From an uncultured Bryobacteraceae bacterium (GTDB taxonomy: Bacteria; Acidobacteriota; Terriglobia; Bryobacterales; Bryobacteraceae), in contig CALDSU010000002.1 of the NCBI GenBank assembly GCA_937924525.1, positions 1-64,000 on the forward strand: 64,000 nt of DNA. Direction: 5' to 3'. A program made the translations under genes and the position numbers. Positions 50,092 to 57,519 of this stretch are shown piece by piece. The notes under the pieces are model-generated. The model worked only from the letters and a program-made list of their open reading frames with translations. It was not told the origin of the DNA and did not search any database. How positions within the stretch are numbered: position 1 is the first letter of the stretch; every line of letters starts with the position of its first letter.

Positions 50092-51494
50092 TGGCCGCCG
50101 CCGCGCTACGCAACTTGCCGTCGTACACCCGCGCGGAAGCGGAACTGGTGAACTGGGCGGTGGCCGCGCTGCCGGCTTACACGGAATGGGAGGCGTGGCT
50201 GGGCAGCCTTTTCGGTTCGATTCTGGAAACCCCCGCGGGTTTCGAGATTCAACTGATTCAAACTCACTGCCTGGAAGATCAGCCTCCCCGCCAGCACCCG
50301 GTCGGCAAGGGCGAGCTACTGATCGGGCGGAGCACGGATTGCGACATTGTGCTGCCCGCGCCTTCGGTGGGCAAGCGGCACGCCAGGCTGCACTTCGAGG
50401 AGGATGTCTGCCACCTGGAGGACTTGGGCAGCACATTGGGCACCTTTGTCGACCAGCGCAAGCTGCGGCCCGGCGAATCGCGGAGGCTGCTGCCCGGGGA
50501 AGCGTTGACGATTTTCCCTTACCGGCTGGAACTGCGCGTCGAGCGGCGGTGGCAGCCGGAGCGGCACGTGCGCCTCTCCAGGTCCGGGGTGAAGACGGCC
50601 ACGTGGCGCCAGTTCCGGGACGCGACGCCGGAGGGGTTCGCCAGTTGCGTGCTCGCCTTCCATCCGGATCTGGGTTACGCGCACTTCGAGATCGCCGAGC
50701 CCCTGCTGGACGGGATTGTCTCGCGGGCGCTGGCGGGCGCCGGCATCGAGAGCGGCCAGCCCGCGCCGATGGACTGGGGCGTGGCGGAGTTCCTGTTCCT
50801 CAGCCTGTTGGAATCGGCCAGCCAAGCGCTGGCGTTTCCGCTGCAGGTAGCCCCGGATTTCCGCCTGGGCGAGCCGGACTTGCACCCTCACGAGCGCGGG
50901 CTGGCGGTGGCCTGTTCCCTCGAGTTGACGGCCCTCCGCGGCGGCATCCGCCTCTTCCTGCCGCTGAGCCTGGTGCGGGCGATGAAACAAACTGCCAGCG
51001 GCGCGCTCCCTCGCTTCCAGTTGCCCGGCCAGATCGCTTGGCGTTTGCCGGTCTCGGCGGGCTTCACCGAACTGGCCGCCGAGGAGATCGCGCGGCTGGA
51101 GTCGGGTGATATTCTGATTTTTTCGTCCAGCCACGAACTGCTGTTTCCAGGCGATTTTGAGCGCGGCTGGAAGGCGGCGGAAGAGCAAGTGGGCGCTGCC
51201 CCTCTCACGCTGCGGATCGGACCGTATTTCGAAAGGAGTTTGTCCATGGATTCCAGCGAGGCTGCGGCGACGCCATTGGGCCGGCTGCCGCTGCGCCTGC
51301 ACGTGGTCCTGGGAGAGAAGGAGTGCACGCTCGCCGAGCTCACCGGCCTGGCGCCCGGTACGCTCATTCAACTTGATCGGGACGCTTCCCAGCCCGTTCG
51401 CCTGGCAGTGAACGGCCGGATCGTCGGAGAAGGGGAGTTGGTGGAAATCGAAGGCAAGCTGGGCGTAAAGATCCTCTCCTGGAGCGGAGCGTGA
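50091..51494 (+). CDS. sctQ: SctQ-like C-ring/sorting-platform protein with N-terminal FHA domain
   Basis: The 467-residue protein has two parts. Residues ~60-150 form an FHA domain: L-L-I-G-R80-S-T-D-C-D-I-V-L-P, then S-V-G-K-R-H98-A-R-L and D-L-G-S-T-L-G-T-F-V-D, retaining the Arg, Ser and His used for phosphothreonine binding. The rest resembles SctQ/FliM, with a C-terminal SpoA domain at ~395-466 (L-P-L-R-L-H-V-V-L-G, L-T-G-L-A-P-G-T-L-I-Q-L). SctQ forms cytoplasmic pods that select substrates. FHA is normally found in SctD, so this fusion is unusual. The start codon overlaps the sctP stop. Confidence 0.85.
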   Translation: MAAAALRNLPSYTRAEAELVNWAVAALPAYTEWEAWLGSLFGSILETPAGFEIQLIQTHCLEDQPPRQHPVGKGELLIGRSTDCDIVLPAPSVGKRHARLHFEEDVCHLEDLGSTLGTFVDQRKLRPGESRRLLPGEALTIFPYRLELRVERRWQPERHVRLSRSGVKTATWRQFRDATPEGFASCVLAFHPDLGYAHFEIAEPLLDGIVSRALAGAGIESGQPAPMDWGVAEFLFLSLLESASQALAFPLQVAPDFRLGEPDLHPHERGLAVACSLELTALRGGIRLFLPLSLVRAMKQTASGALPRFQLPGQIAWRLPVSAGFTELAAEEIARLESGDILIFSSSHELLFPGDFERGWKAAEEQVGAAPLTLRIGPYFERSLSMDSSEAAATPLGRLPLRLHVVLGEKECTLAELTGLAPGTLIQLDRDASQPVRLAVNGRIVGEGELVEIEGKLGVKILSWSGA

Positions 51495-51899
51495 ATGTTG
51501 GCCTGGCTGCAAGCTCCGGGTTCGCTTGACCAGATCACCGGTGTCGGCGGCCAGATGGTGGACTATTTGAAACTGCTCGCGATCCTGGCCGGGGTCCTGA
51601 TTCTGGCCTACCTGACGATCCGCAAGGGGGTCCCCGCGCTGACCGGGTTGCGTCCCGCCGAGGGAGGGCCGATTCAGGTGATGGCGCGCTTCCCGTTGGA
51701 GCCGCGCAAGACGCTCTACATCATTCGGGCCGGGACGGATTACTACCTGATTGGCACCTCAGAGACGGACATGTTCTACCTGACCGCGCTGGATGGTCCT
51801 TCGCTGGAAAGCCAGTTGCGGGCCGCGCCGCCGCCGGCGGCGGCGGTGGACTTCCGGACGCTGCTCGATCGCTTCCGCAAACCGGGAGGCCGTCCATGA
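51495..51899 (+). CDS. FliO-like membrane protein in T3SS operon
   Basis: This 134-residue protein has one N-terminal membrane segment (L-K-L-L-A-I-L-A-G-V-L-I-L-A-Y-L). A small FliO-type domain follows, with I-Q-V-M-A-R-F-P-L-E-P-R-K-T-L-Y-I-I-R-A-G and Y-Y-L-I-G-T-S-E. FliO is a flagellar chaperone for assembly of FliP rings and is normally absent from injectisome loci. Here it lies between sctQ and sctR, as fliO lies between fliN and fliP. It starts directly after the sctQ stop and overlaps sctR by 4 nt. Confidence 0.8.
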   Translation: MLAWLQAPGSLDQITGVGGQMVDYLKLLAILAGVLILAYLTIRKGVPALTGLRPAEGGPIQVMARFPLEPRKTLYIIRAGTDYYLIGTSETDMFYLTALDGPSLESQLRAAPPPAAAVDFRTLLDRFRKPGGRP

Positions 51900-52768
51900 T
51901 CCGCCTGGCCATGCTGGCGCTGGCCGCCACGCCCGCGCTGTTCGCCCAGGCGGCCGGCGGCGGAGCGCTGCTGCCCAACCCGATCGTGATGGTGATTGTG
52001 CTGGGGGCGCTGTCGCTGGCGCCCTTTGTGCTGATCATGCTGACGTCGTTCGTCAAGATCTCCGTGGTGCTGTCGATTCTCCGCAACGCGCTGGGTACGC
52101 AGCAGGTGCCTCCCAACCAGGTGATCACCGGGCTGGCCTTTGTCCTGTCCATCTTCATCATGGTGCCCGTCGCCCGGCAAATGTATGAAGTGGCGGGCAA
52201 TGTAAGCAATACCCGGGACATTTTCTCTGAAGCCAGCGTCAAGAGCATCTACGATGCGGCCGGGCGCGGCAAGGAACCTTTGCGCCGCTTCCTGTCCCGG
52301 CATGCGCACCCCAACGACCGGGTGCTGTTCATGGAACTGGCTGCGCGCCTGGAGGCGGCGGCGCAAGAGCGGGAACGCTCGGCCCGCGAAGCGCAAGCGG
52401 CGCCGGCGCCCGCCCCGGCGCCCGTTCCCGCCGAAGGGGAAGCGCCGCCGCCGGCGGCCGCGCAGCCCGCCCCTCCTCCGGCGGCGCCGGCCAAACCCGC
52501 TCCGCCGCCGGTGCGTTTGGATAAGGACGATTTCCAAGTCCTGATACCCGCCTTCGTGACCAGCGAGCTGAAAGAGGCGTTTCAGATCGGCTTTTTGATT
52601 TTCGTGCCCTTCATCATCATCGACATGGTGGTAGCCAACATCCTGCTGGCCATGGGCATGAGCATGCTCTCGCCGAGCGTCATTTCCCTGCCGTTCAAGC
52701 TGTTGCTTTTCGTGCTGGTGGACGGCTGGTTCCTGATCGTGCGCGGATTGGTGCTCAGCTATGTGTAA
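51896..52768 (+). CDS. sctR: type III export-gate protein SctR (YscR/FliP) with Pro/Ala-rich insertion
   Basis: The 290-residue protein has an N-terminal signal-like segment, the core S-F-V-K-I-S-V-V-L-S-I-L-R-N-A-L-G-T-Q-Q-V-P-P-N, and C-terminal membrane helices (F-I-I-I-D-M-V-V-A-N-I-L-L-A-M-G-M). Between them a loop at ~162-207 is expanded by a Pro/Ala-rich stretch of more than 40 residues. The S-F-V-K-I-S-V-V form is closer to injectisome SctR than flagellar FliP. It forms the pentameric pore with SctS and SctT. Confidence 0.94.
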   Translation: MIRLAMLALAATPALFAQAAGGGALLPNPIVMVIVLGALSLAPFVLIMLTSFVKISVVLSILRNALGTQQVPPNQVITGLAFVLSIFIMVPVARQMYEVAGNVSNTRDIFSEASVKSIYDAAGRGKEPLRRFLSRHAHPNDRVLFMELAARLEAAAQERERSAREAQAAPAPAPAPVPAEGEAPPPAAAQPAPPPAAPAKPAPPPVRLDKDDFQVLIPAFVTSELKEAFQIGFLIFVPFIIIDMVVANILLAMGMSMLSPSVISLPFKLLLFVLVDGWFLIVRGLVLSYV

Positions 52769-52792
52769 GAGTTGCCAGCAAAGGAATCTCGG

Positions 52793-53059
52793 ATGACCGC
52801 CGAAGCGATCCTGCGCATCATGCGCGAGGGGTTGCTGTTGATCCTGCTGCTTTCCGGCGGCCCCATGCTGGTGAGCGTGCTGGTGGGGTTCTTCGTCAGC
52901 GTGTTCCAGGCCACCACCCAGATTCAGGAGCAAACCCTGAGTTACGTCCCCAAGCTGATCGCGGTCTTTGTGTCCATCGCGATCCTGGGTCCCTGGATGT
53001 TGACGCAAATGGTGCGGTTCACCCGCGCGCTGTTTGAGGCGATCGCGCTGATTCACTGA
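52793..53059 (+). CDS. sctS: type III export-gate protein SctS (YscS/FliQ)
   Basis: The 88-residue protein has two hydrophobic helices and the motif Q-A-T-T-Q-I-Q-E-Q-T-L-S-Y-V-P-K-L, then G-P-W-M-L-T-Q-M. It is a subunit of the SctRST export pore. ATG 52793 with AAGGAA upstream gives the family length; an upstream TTG would add seven residues. It lies 24 nt after sctR. Confidence 0.94.
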   Translation: MTAEAILRIMREGLLLILLLSGGPMLVSVLVGFFVSVFQATTQIQEQTLSYVPKLIAVFVSIAILGPWMLTQMVRFTRALFEAIALIH

Positions 53060-53065
53060 CCCGCC

Positions 53066-53893
53066 ATGGGCATTCTGGACGCCATCAGCCGCATCCTGGC
53101 CACCTGCGGAGTCCCGACCGACGTCATGGCGTTTTTCGTCGTGTTTGGCCTGGCGCTGATCCGGATCGTGACGGCCATCAGCCTGGCGCCTTTCCTGGGC
53201 GCGTCGGTTCCCGGCCGGGTGAAGATCGGCCTGTCGGTCCTGATCGCTGCGATCCTGTTTCCTCAGGTGACCCCGCCCCCGGAAGCACGGGCAGTGACCG
53301 CGGTGACGTTTGTGGCGCTGCTGATTAAGGAAGCGATGGTGGGGGCTACGCTGGGCCTGCTGTCTCAGCTTGTGTTCTACGCGGTCCAGATGGCCGGCAC
53401 CCTGATGGACACGCAGCGGGGGATGAACCAGCTTACCTTCTTTGCTCCGCAGTTGCCGGGACCGTTATCCTCGCTGGGCCAGTTTCAGTTTCAGGCGGCC
53501 ATCGCGCTGTTCTTCACCCTGGACGGCCACCTCTACTTCCTGGACGCAATCGCCCGCAGCTTTGTCCCGGTGCCGTTGATGGCGTTTCCCACCTTTCACG
53601 CGGGGTTGCAGGGCGTGATGGAACAGATCATCCGCTACACGGCCGACGCCCTGGTGATCGCCTTGCAACTCAGCGCGCCGGTGCTGGTGGCCCTGTTTCT
53701 GATCGACGCCGCCTTCGGCGCCATGGGCAAGGCGGCCAGCCAGATCAATGTGCACAGTGAAAGCCAGCCGGTGAAGAGCTTGGTGGGGCTGGCCGTGTTC
53801 TTTTTTGCCGTGGCCTTTGTGCTGGACCTGACGAAGGGCCATTTTGTCAATATGTTGCAGACCCTGCGGGAGATCGTGCGAGGGATTGCCTGA
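53066..53893 (+). CDS. sctT: type III export-gate protein SctT (YscT/FliR)
   Basis: The 275-residue integral membrane protein has multiple hydrophobic helices. Family features include R-I-V-T-A-I-S-L-A-P-F-L-G, K-E-A-M-V-G-A-T-L-G-L and a late D-A-A-F-G-A-M-G-K-A-A-S-Q-I-N-V-H-S-E-S-Q-P-V-K-S. SctT closes the SctR/SctS pore complex at the inner membrane. It is separated from the next gene by 82 nt, the largest gap inside the cluster downstream of sctJ. Confidence 0.93.
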   Translation: MGILDAISRILATCGVPTDVMAFFVVFGLALIRIVTAISLAPFLGASVPGRVKIGLSVLIAAILFPQVTPPPEARAVTAVTFVALLIKEAMVGATLGLLSQLVFYAVQMAGTLMDTQRGMNQLTFFAPQLPGPLSSLGQFQFQAAIALFFTLDGHLYFLDAIARSFVPVPLMAFPTFHAGLQGVMEQIIRYTADALVIALQLSAPVLVALFLIDAAFGAMGKAASQINVHSESQPVKSLVGLAVFFFAVAFVLDLTKGHFVNMLQTLREIVRGIA

Positions 53894-53920
53894 GCCCGCA
53901 ACTTTTCGCCGCCGCCGCCC

Positions 53921-53958
53921 GATAATACGAGTGACTGGCGCGCCCCGCGTCGCGGGGC
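53921..53958 (+). promoter_or_regulatory. possible internal promoter/hairpin in T3SS cluster
   Basis: In the 82-bp gap after sctT a GATAAT (53921-53926) could be a -10 element, without a good -35. An 8-bp perfect inverted repeat (GCCCCGCG at 53942-53949 and CGCGGGGC at 53951-53958) follows, 18 nt before the next ATG. It may separate a second transcription unit or attenuate read-through. Weak evidence. Confidence 0.3.
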
Positions 53959-53975
53959 CGGAACCGAGGAAACCT

Positions 53976-54923
53976 ATGACGCGAATCAATGAGCCCGGAG
54001 GAACGGGATTCGGACGCATCGGCCGGGAGTCCGGCGAGGCGGTGCGGCGCACCCAGGTGCAACCGGGGGAGCGGACGCTGGCGCAGGTGGCCCAACGGCT
54101 CCGCATGCTCGAGGATTTGCTGCGTTTGTACAACCCGCAGCTCAATCCTTCCGCCCTCGAGCCCGGGCAGGACGTGTTCCTCTCGCGGCGGTTCACCCGC
54201 TCGCAGAGCGGCGCCGAGGCGATGGGCGCCGGGCAAGCCGCCGGTTCGGCCGCCGCCGCGGCCCAGGAGCGCAACTTCGAAGCGATGTTCGAGGCCGCGA
54301 TGCGGAAGAGCGGCTTTCAGCCGCAACCGGGCGCGCAGGACGCTTTCCGTCAGCCCCCGGCGGCCCAGCCGATGTTCAACCCCACCGAACTGACGCTCAA
54401 AAAAAGCCTCCCCCCACAGACGGCGCCGCCCCCGCGCTTTGAACCAGAGCCCAAGATCCCCCCGTACGATCCCAAGGTCGGCCCGCGGATCACGCCCGAC
54501 ATGTGGACGATGGAAATGTTGAGCGGCCCGCTCACCCAGGACCTGCTCGCCAACCAGAAGGACCCGGCCGCGTTCCTGAACGCCCGGAAGTCGCTGCTGA
54601 CCCAGCCCACTCCCGCCCAGGTCGTCAGCCTGCACGACGGATCCTCCAACCCGGTCAGCCCCCAGTCGATGGCGACCATCGCGCAGGCCGAAGGCATGCG
54701 TGAGTACCTGGTGAAACAGCTTGGCATGCTGCCGGTGGACATTACCGATCAGGCGCCGGTCGGCGCGTTTCGGGTGGACTGGGGCAATGACCCCCGGCGT
54801 CTGCTCGGCATCGGCCCGCTGAGCGTCGGGGCGCTGCTGATGCGCTACGCCACCACTCCGAAAGAGCTCGCCGACCAGCAGACGCGCGAGGAACTGAAGG
54901 CGGCGGGGCTCCTCAACACCTGA
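53976..54923 (+). CDS. LysM-like T3SS-associated protein of unknown function
   Basis: The 315-residue protein has an N-terminal segment (V-Q-P-G-E-R-T-L-A-Q-V-A-Q-R-L then L-Y-N-P-Q-L-N-P and L-E-P-G-Q-D-V-F) resembling a LysM peptidoglycan-binding motif. A Pro-rich centre and a helical C-terminal half follow. There is no clear signal peptide. It sits between sctT and sctU, so it is probably an accessory, plug or secreted component. I do not recognise a known T3SS family. GAGGAAAC precedes the ATG. Confidence 0.72.
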   Translation: MTRINEPGGTGFGRIGRESGEAVRRTQVQPGERTLAQVAQRLRMLEDLLRLYNPQLNPSALEPGQDVFLSRRFTRSQSGAEAMGAGQAAGSAAAAAQERNFEAMFEAAMRKSGFQPQPGAQDAFRQPPAAQPMFNPTELTLKKSLPPQTAPPPRFEPEPKIPPYDPKVGPRITPDMWTMEMLSGPLTQDLLANQKDPAAFLNARKSLLTQPTPAQVVSLHDGSSNPVSPQSMATIAQAEGMREYLVKQLGMLPVDITDQAPVGAFRVDWGNDPRRLLGIGPLSVGALLMRYATTPKELADQQTREELKAAGLLNT

Positions 54924-54924
54924 T

Positions 54925-55983
54925 ATGTCCGGCGAGAAGACCGAGCCGCCTACCCCAAAGAAGATCAAGGACGCGCGCAAGAAGGGGCAGGTCTCCAAAA
55001 GCAACGATCTGACCCAGGCCTTCCTGTTCATCTCCGGAGCGGGCGTCCTGGCCATGGGCGGACCCCACTTCGCCCGGGAACTCAGCCAGTTGATGGTGGA
55101 TTTCTTTCAGCCCCACATGCTGACCGGCGACCTGCCGCTGGACCGGCTGCTGCACTACCAGGGCGTGGCCTGGATCCGCTTCCTGCTGCTGTCGGCGCCG
55201 CTGCTGGTGGCGCTGTTCCTGGTGGCGGGCGCGGTCAGCTATCTCCAGGTGGGCGCGCTTTTCTCCACCGACGTGATCCAGCCCAAGTTCGAGAAACTGA
55301 ATCCGATCCAGGGATTCCAGAACCTGTTCTTCAAGGCCAAAACCTATATCGAAGCCCTCAAGAACCTGCTCAAATTCGCCGTGGTGCTGTTTCTGGTGTA
55401 CAAACTGCTGCTGGCGTCGTTCCGCGACGTGGTGCTGACCGCGCGGACCAGCCTGGCCGACACGGGCGCCCTGGCGGCCGACCTGATGTTCTCCATCCTG
55501 TTCCGGGTGGGCGGCGCGTTTGTGGTGATTGGCGCGGCCGATTTCATGTTCCAGAAGCAGCAGTACCTGAAGGGCCTGAAGATGAGCAAGTACGAGGTGG
55601 AGAAAGAGTTCAAGCAGGACGAAGGCGATCCCCACATCAAGCACCAGCGCCGGGCGCTGCACGAAGAGATGCTCCATGAGAGCGCCGTGGAGCACGTGCC
55701 CAAAGCCGACGTGGTGGTGGTGAACCCCACCCATCTGGCCGTCGCCATGCAGTACGACGAGAAGACCATGAACGCCCCGCGCGTGACGGCCAAGGGACAA
55801 AACAAAATGGCGCAAACCATCATCGAACTGGCCAAGCAGCACAAGGTGCCAGTTCTGCGCAACGTCCCGCTGGCGCACAGCCTGTTTGAACTCGAAGTGG
55901 GGCGCGACATTCCCGAGGACCTGTACGAGACCGTGGCGGAGGTCCTAAACTGGGTCTACCAGCTTTCGCACGGAGAGGGCTAG
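54925..55983 (+). CDS. sctU: type III secretion autoprotease/switch protein SctU (YscU/FlhB)
   Basis: The 352-residue protein begins S-G-E-K-T-E-P-P-T-P-K-K-I-K-D-A-R-K-K-G-Q-V. It has four membrane helices, the linker Y-E-V-E-K-E-F-K-Q-D-E-G-D-P, and the autocleavage site N267-P-T-H. The N-terminal and linker forms match injectisome SctU more than FlhB. It controls the substrate switch together with SctP. It starts 1 nt after the preceding stop codon. Confidence 0.96.
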   Translation: MSGEKTEPPTPKKIKDARKKGQVSKSNDLTQAFLFISGAGVLAMGGPHFARELSQLMVDFFQPHMLTGDLPLDRLLHYQGVAWIRFLLLSAPLLVALFLVAGAVSYLQVGALFSTDVIQPKFEKLNPIQGFQNLFFKAKTYIEALKNLLKFAVVLFLVYKLLLASFRDVVLTARTSLADTGALAADLMFSILFRVGGAFVVIGAADFMFQKQQYLKGLKMSKYEVEKEFKQDEGDPHIKHQRRALHEEMLHESAVEHVPKADVVVVNPTHLAVAMQYDEKTMNAPRVTAKGQNKMAQTIIELAKQHKVPVLRNVPLAHSLFELEVGRDIPEDLYETVAEVLNWVYQLSHGEG

Positions 55984-55987
55984 AACG

Positions 55988-56398
55988 ATGCGCGTGAACT
56001 ACACCCTGCCGGGGTTGCAGCCGCAGATCCACAACCTGTCCGGCGCCGCGGCGGCCAGGGCCGCCTCCAGCGCCCGCGCCAGCTTTCGGGAACACGTCCG
56101 CCGCTTGTCGGCGGCGCTGCCGGTGTTCTGGAAGGAACTGCTGCGGCTCGATAAACCGCCGATGCAGGCCGGCTACGTGGGACCTCCCCCCCGTCCCGCT
56201 TCGCTGGAAATCCATCACTCGGCGGCCGAACGGATCCGCTGGCGTTCGATGCTGGACCGGCGCGCCCAGGAGTTCACCGAAAATCCGCCTCCCGGCCAGG
56301 ACGGGGTGAGCCTTGAGCGGATGCTGGCGCTGCTGATGCGGCTTCAGGAACTGGAGGACGGCGTCATTTCCCGGCACCTCTCGGAAACCCAGGGGTGA
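55988..56398 (+). CDS. T3SS-cluster protein of unknown function
   Basis: This 136-residue protein has an Ala/Arg-rich helical N-third (A-A-A-R-A-A-S-S-A-R-A-S-F-R-E-H-V-R-R). A Pro-rich middle and a C-terminal amphipathic helix (L-E-R-M-L-A-L-L-M-R-L-Q-E-L-E-D-G-V) follow. There is no signal peptide or membrane segment. It lies 4 nt after sctU and 6 nt before the chaperone gene, so it could be a small substrate, chaperone partner or gatekeeper piece. Function unknown. Confidence 0.7.
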   Translation: MRVNYTLPGLQPQIHNLSGAAAARAASSARASFREHVRRLSAALPVFWKELLRLDKPPMQAGYVGPPPRPASLEIHHSAAERIRWRSMLDRRAQEFTENPPPGQDGVSLERMLALLMRLQELEDGVISRHLSETQG

Positions 56399-56404
56399 AC
56401 CGGC

Positions 56405-56800
56405 ATGCCTCGTTACAACTGGACGAGCGAGGAAGTCTACCTGGTGGCCGAACGCGCGTTCGCCATGTACCAGCAGGGGCGCCACCGGGAAGCGGCGGTG
56501 CTGTTCGAAGGTTTGTGCGCCCTGGACCCGGCCAACTCGTACACGGGCAACGCCCTGGCCGCGTGCTTTTACCTGCTGGGCGAATACGACAAGGTGGTGG
56601 CGTGCACCACCCGGTTGCTCAGCCAGCTTCCCAACGACGGGGACGCGCGCGCCCGCCGCTGCGAGGCGCTGCTTTCGCTGTCGCGTCTCGACGATGCGCG
56701 ACGCGATTGGGAAGTGCTCCGCGCCGCCAAGGTCTCCCACCACACCAAGCGCCTGGAACTGCGTTTCCGCGCGGCGGGCGCGCCGTTGTTGCCGGCCTGA
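56405..56800 (+). CDS. TPR-containing class II type III secretion chaperone-like protein
   Basis: The 131-residue protein has about three tetratricopeptide repeats (A-F-A-M-Y-Q-Q-G-R-H-R-E-A-A-V-L-F-E-G-L, then N-A-L-A-A-C-F-Y-L-L-G-E-Y-D-K-V-V and A-R-R-C-E-A-L-L-S-L). It matches the size of SycD/LcrH chaperones, which bind translocators. Its position at the end of the cluster suggests such partners, though no translocator gene is next to it. The final codons and stop lie in a hairpin. Confidence 0.82.
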   Translation: MPRYNWTSEEVYLVAERAFAMYQQGRHREAAVLFEGLCALDPANSYTGNALAACFYLLGEYDKVVACTTRLLSQLPNDGDARARRCEALLSLSRLDDARRDWEVLRAAKVSHHTKRLELRFRAAGAPLLPA

Positions 56801-56807
56801 GGCCGGC
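56791..56807 (+). terminator. hairpin over the last codons of the T3SS cluster
   Basis: GCCGGCC (56791-56797) pairs perfectly with GGCCGGC (56801-56807), and the TGA stop codon forms the loop. No T-run follows, so it may be a pausing or mRNA 3'-end-protecting structure rather than a strong terminator. Confidence 0.35.
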
Positions 56808-56830
56808 GTGAATCGAGCAAGTCGGCCGCG

Positions 56831-57172
56831 TCAGCGAAGGTTCAGGCCCGTTTCGATGCGGGTGAGCCGGCGGTCCAGGTCGCCGAACCGGTGGAGCATT
56901 TCCGAGTGATTCCGGGAGATCTCGGCGCGCAGGAGTTCCCGGGTATCCTCCAGCCGCTTCTGAAAGTTTGTTTCAAGGGCGTTCATCCTGGAAGTCAGAT
57001 CATTGCGCAGATCCGTCAGCCGAGCATTGTTATAGAGAAAACCCACCAGCACGACGGCCAGCGTGGCCAGCGGCGCGATCGACAGCATCGCCAACTGGAT
57101 CCACTGCTCCTGGCCCACAGTTTGATGATAGAATCGCCGGCGCCAGGGACGCGGTTCCTTGCCGTTCGCCAT
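56831..57172 (-). CDS. small membrane protein with C-terminal coiled coil
   Basis: From ATG 57172 the product has 113 residues. A basic N-terminus precedes one transmembrane segment (L-A-M-L-S-I-A-P-L-A-T-L-A-V-V-L-V-G-F-L-Y). An amphipathic coiled coil follows (D-L-R-N-D-L-T-S-R-M-N-A-L-E-T-N-F and L-D-R-R-L-T-R-I-E). The family is not recognised; it resembles small trimeric membrane-tethered coiled coils. It converges on the T3SS cluster end. Confidence 0.68.
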   Translation of the reverse strand: MANGKEPRPWRRRFYHQTVGQEQWIQLAMLSIAPLATLAVVLVGFLYNNARLTDLRNDLTSRMNALETNFQKRLEDTRELLRAEISRNHSEMLHRFGDLDRRLTRIETGLNLR

Positions 57173-57519
57173 CGTGTCGAAGAAGATTCCGCAACGAAGC
57201 GGTGAACCTGTAAATGGGGATACGGGAAAGCCAGTTGGCCGCGTACGCTGAAGCGATGATCGAGCCGGCCGCCGCCCGCACTGGGCCAGCGGAGCTGCCA
57301 CCGGCCGCCATGGGGCAAGTCTCCGACTTGTCTTTCGCGTCTCTCGATACCTCCCCCGGCTCTAAGTTAAGGCGGCGGCGCCGGTCGGAGACCGGCGCCA
57401 CGTGGCCCGGCATGGTGTTCGCCGCGGTGCGCGATCACGTCCACCCGGGGCGAGCCGGATGCCGCCGCGCGCAGCGTCGCCCAAATGATGCCCCGCCGCG
57501 TCCACATGGCCGGCTTAAG
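57173..57519. other. 347-bp intergenic region with a strong inverted repeat
   Basis: No supportable gene is present. GGCGCCGGTC (57377-57386) and GACCGGCGCC (57390-57399) form a perfect 10-bp inverted repeat with a 3-nt loop. A 15-mer at 57311-57325 (TGGGGCAAGTCTCCG) also occurs in the intergenic region at 25319-25333. The region may hold a terminator or dispersed repetitive element plus the promoter of the small membrane protein. Confidence 0.5.

Noticed and set aside
43937-56800. Interpreting the secretion locus as a flagellar cluster
   Set aside because: SctJ is a short lipoprotein, an inner-rod-like SctI is present, the export-gate proteins have injectisome-type motifs, and there are no rod, hook, filament or motor genes. 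The FliO- and FliA-like genes alone do not outweigh this.
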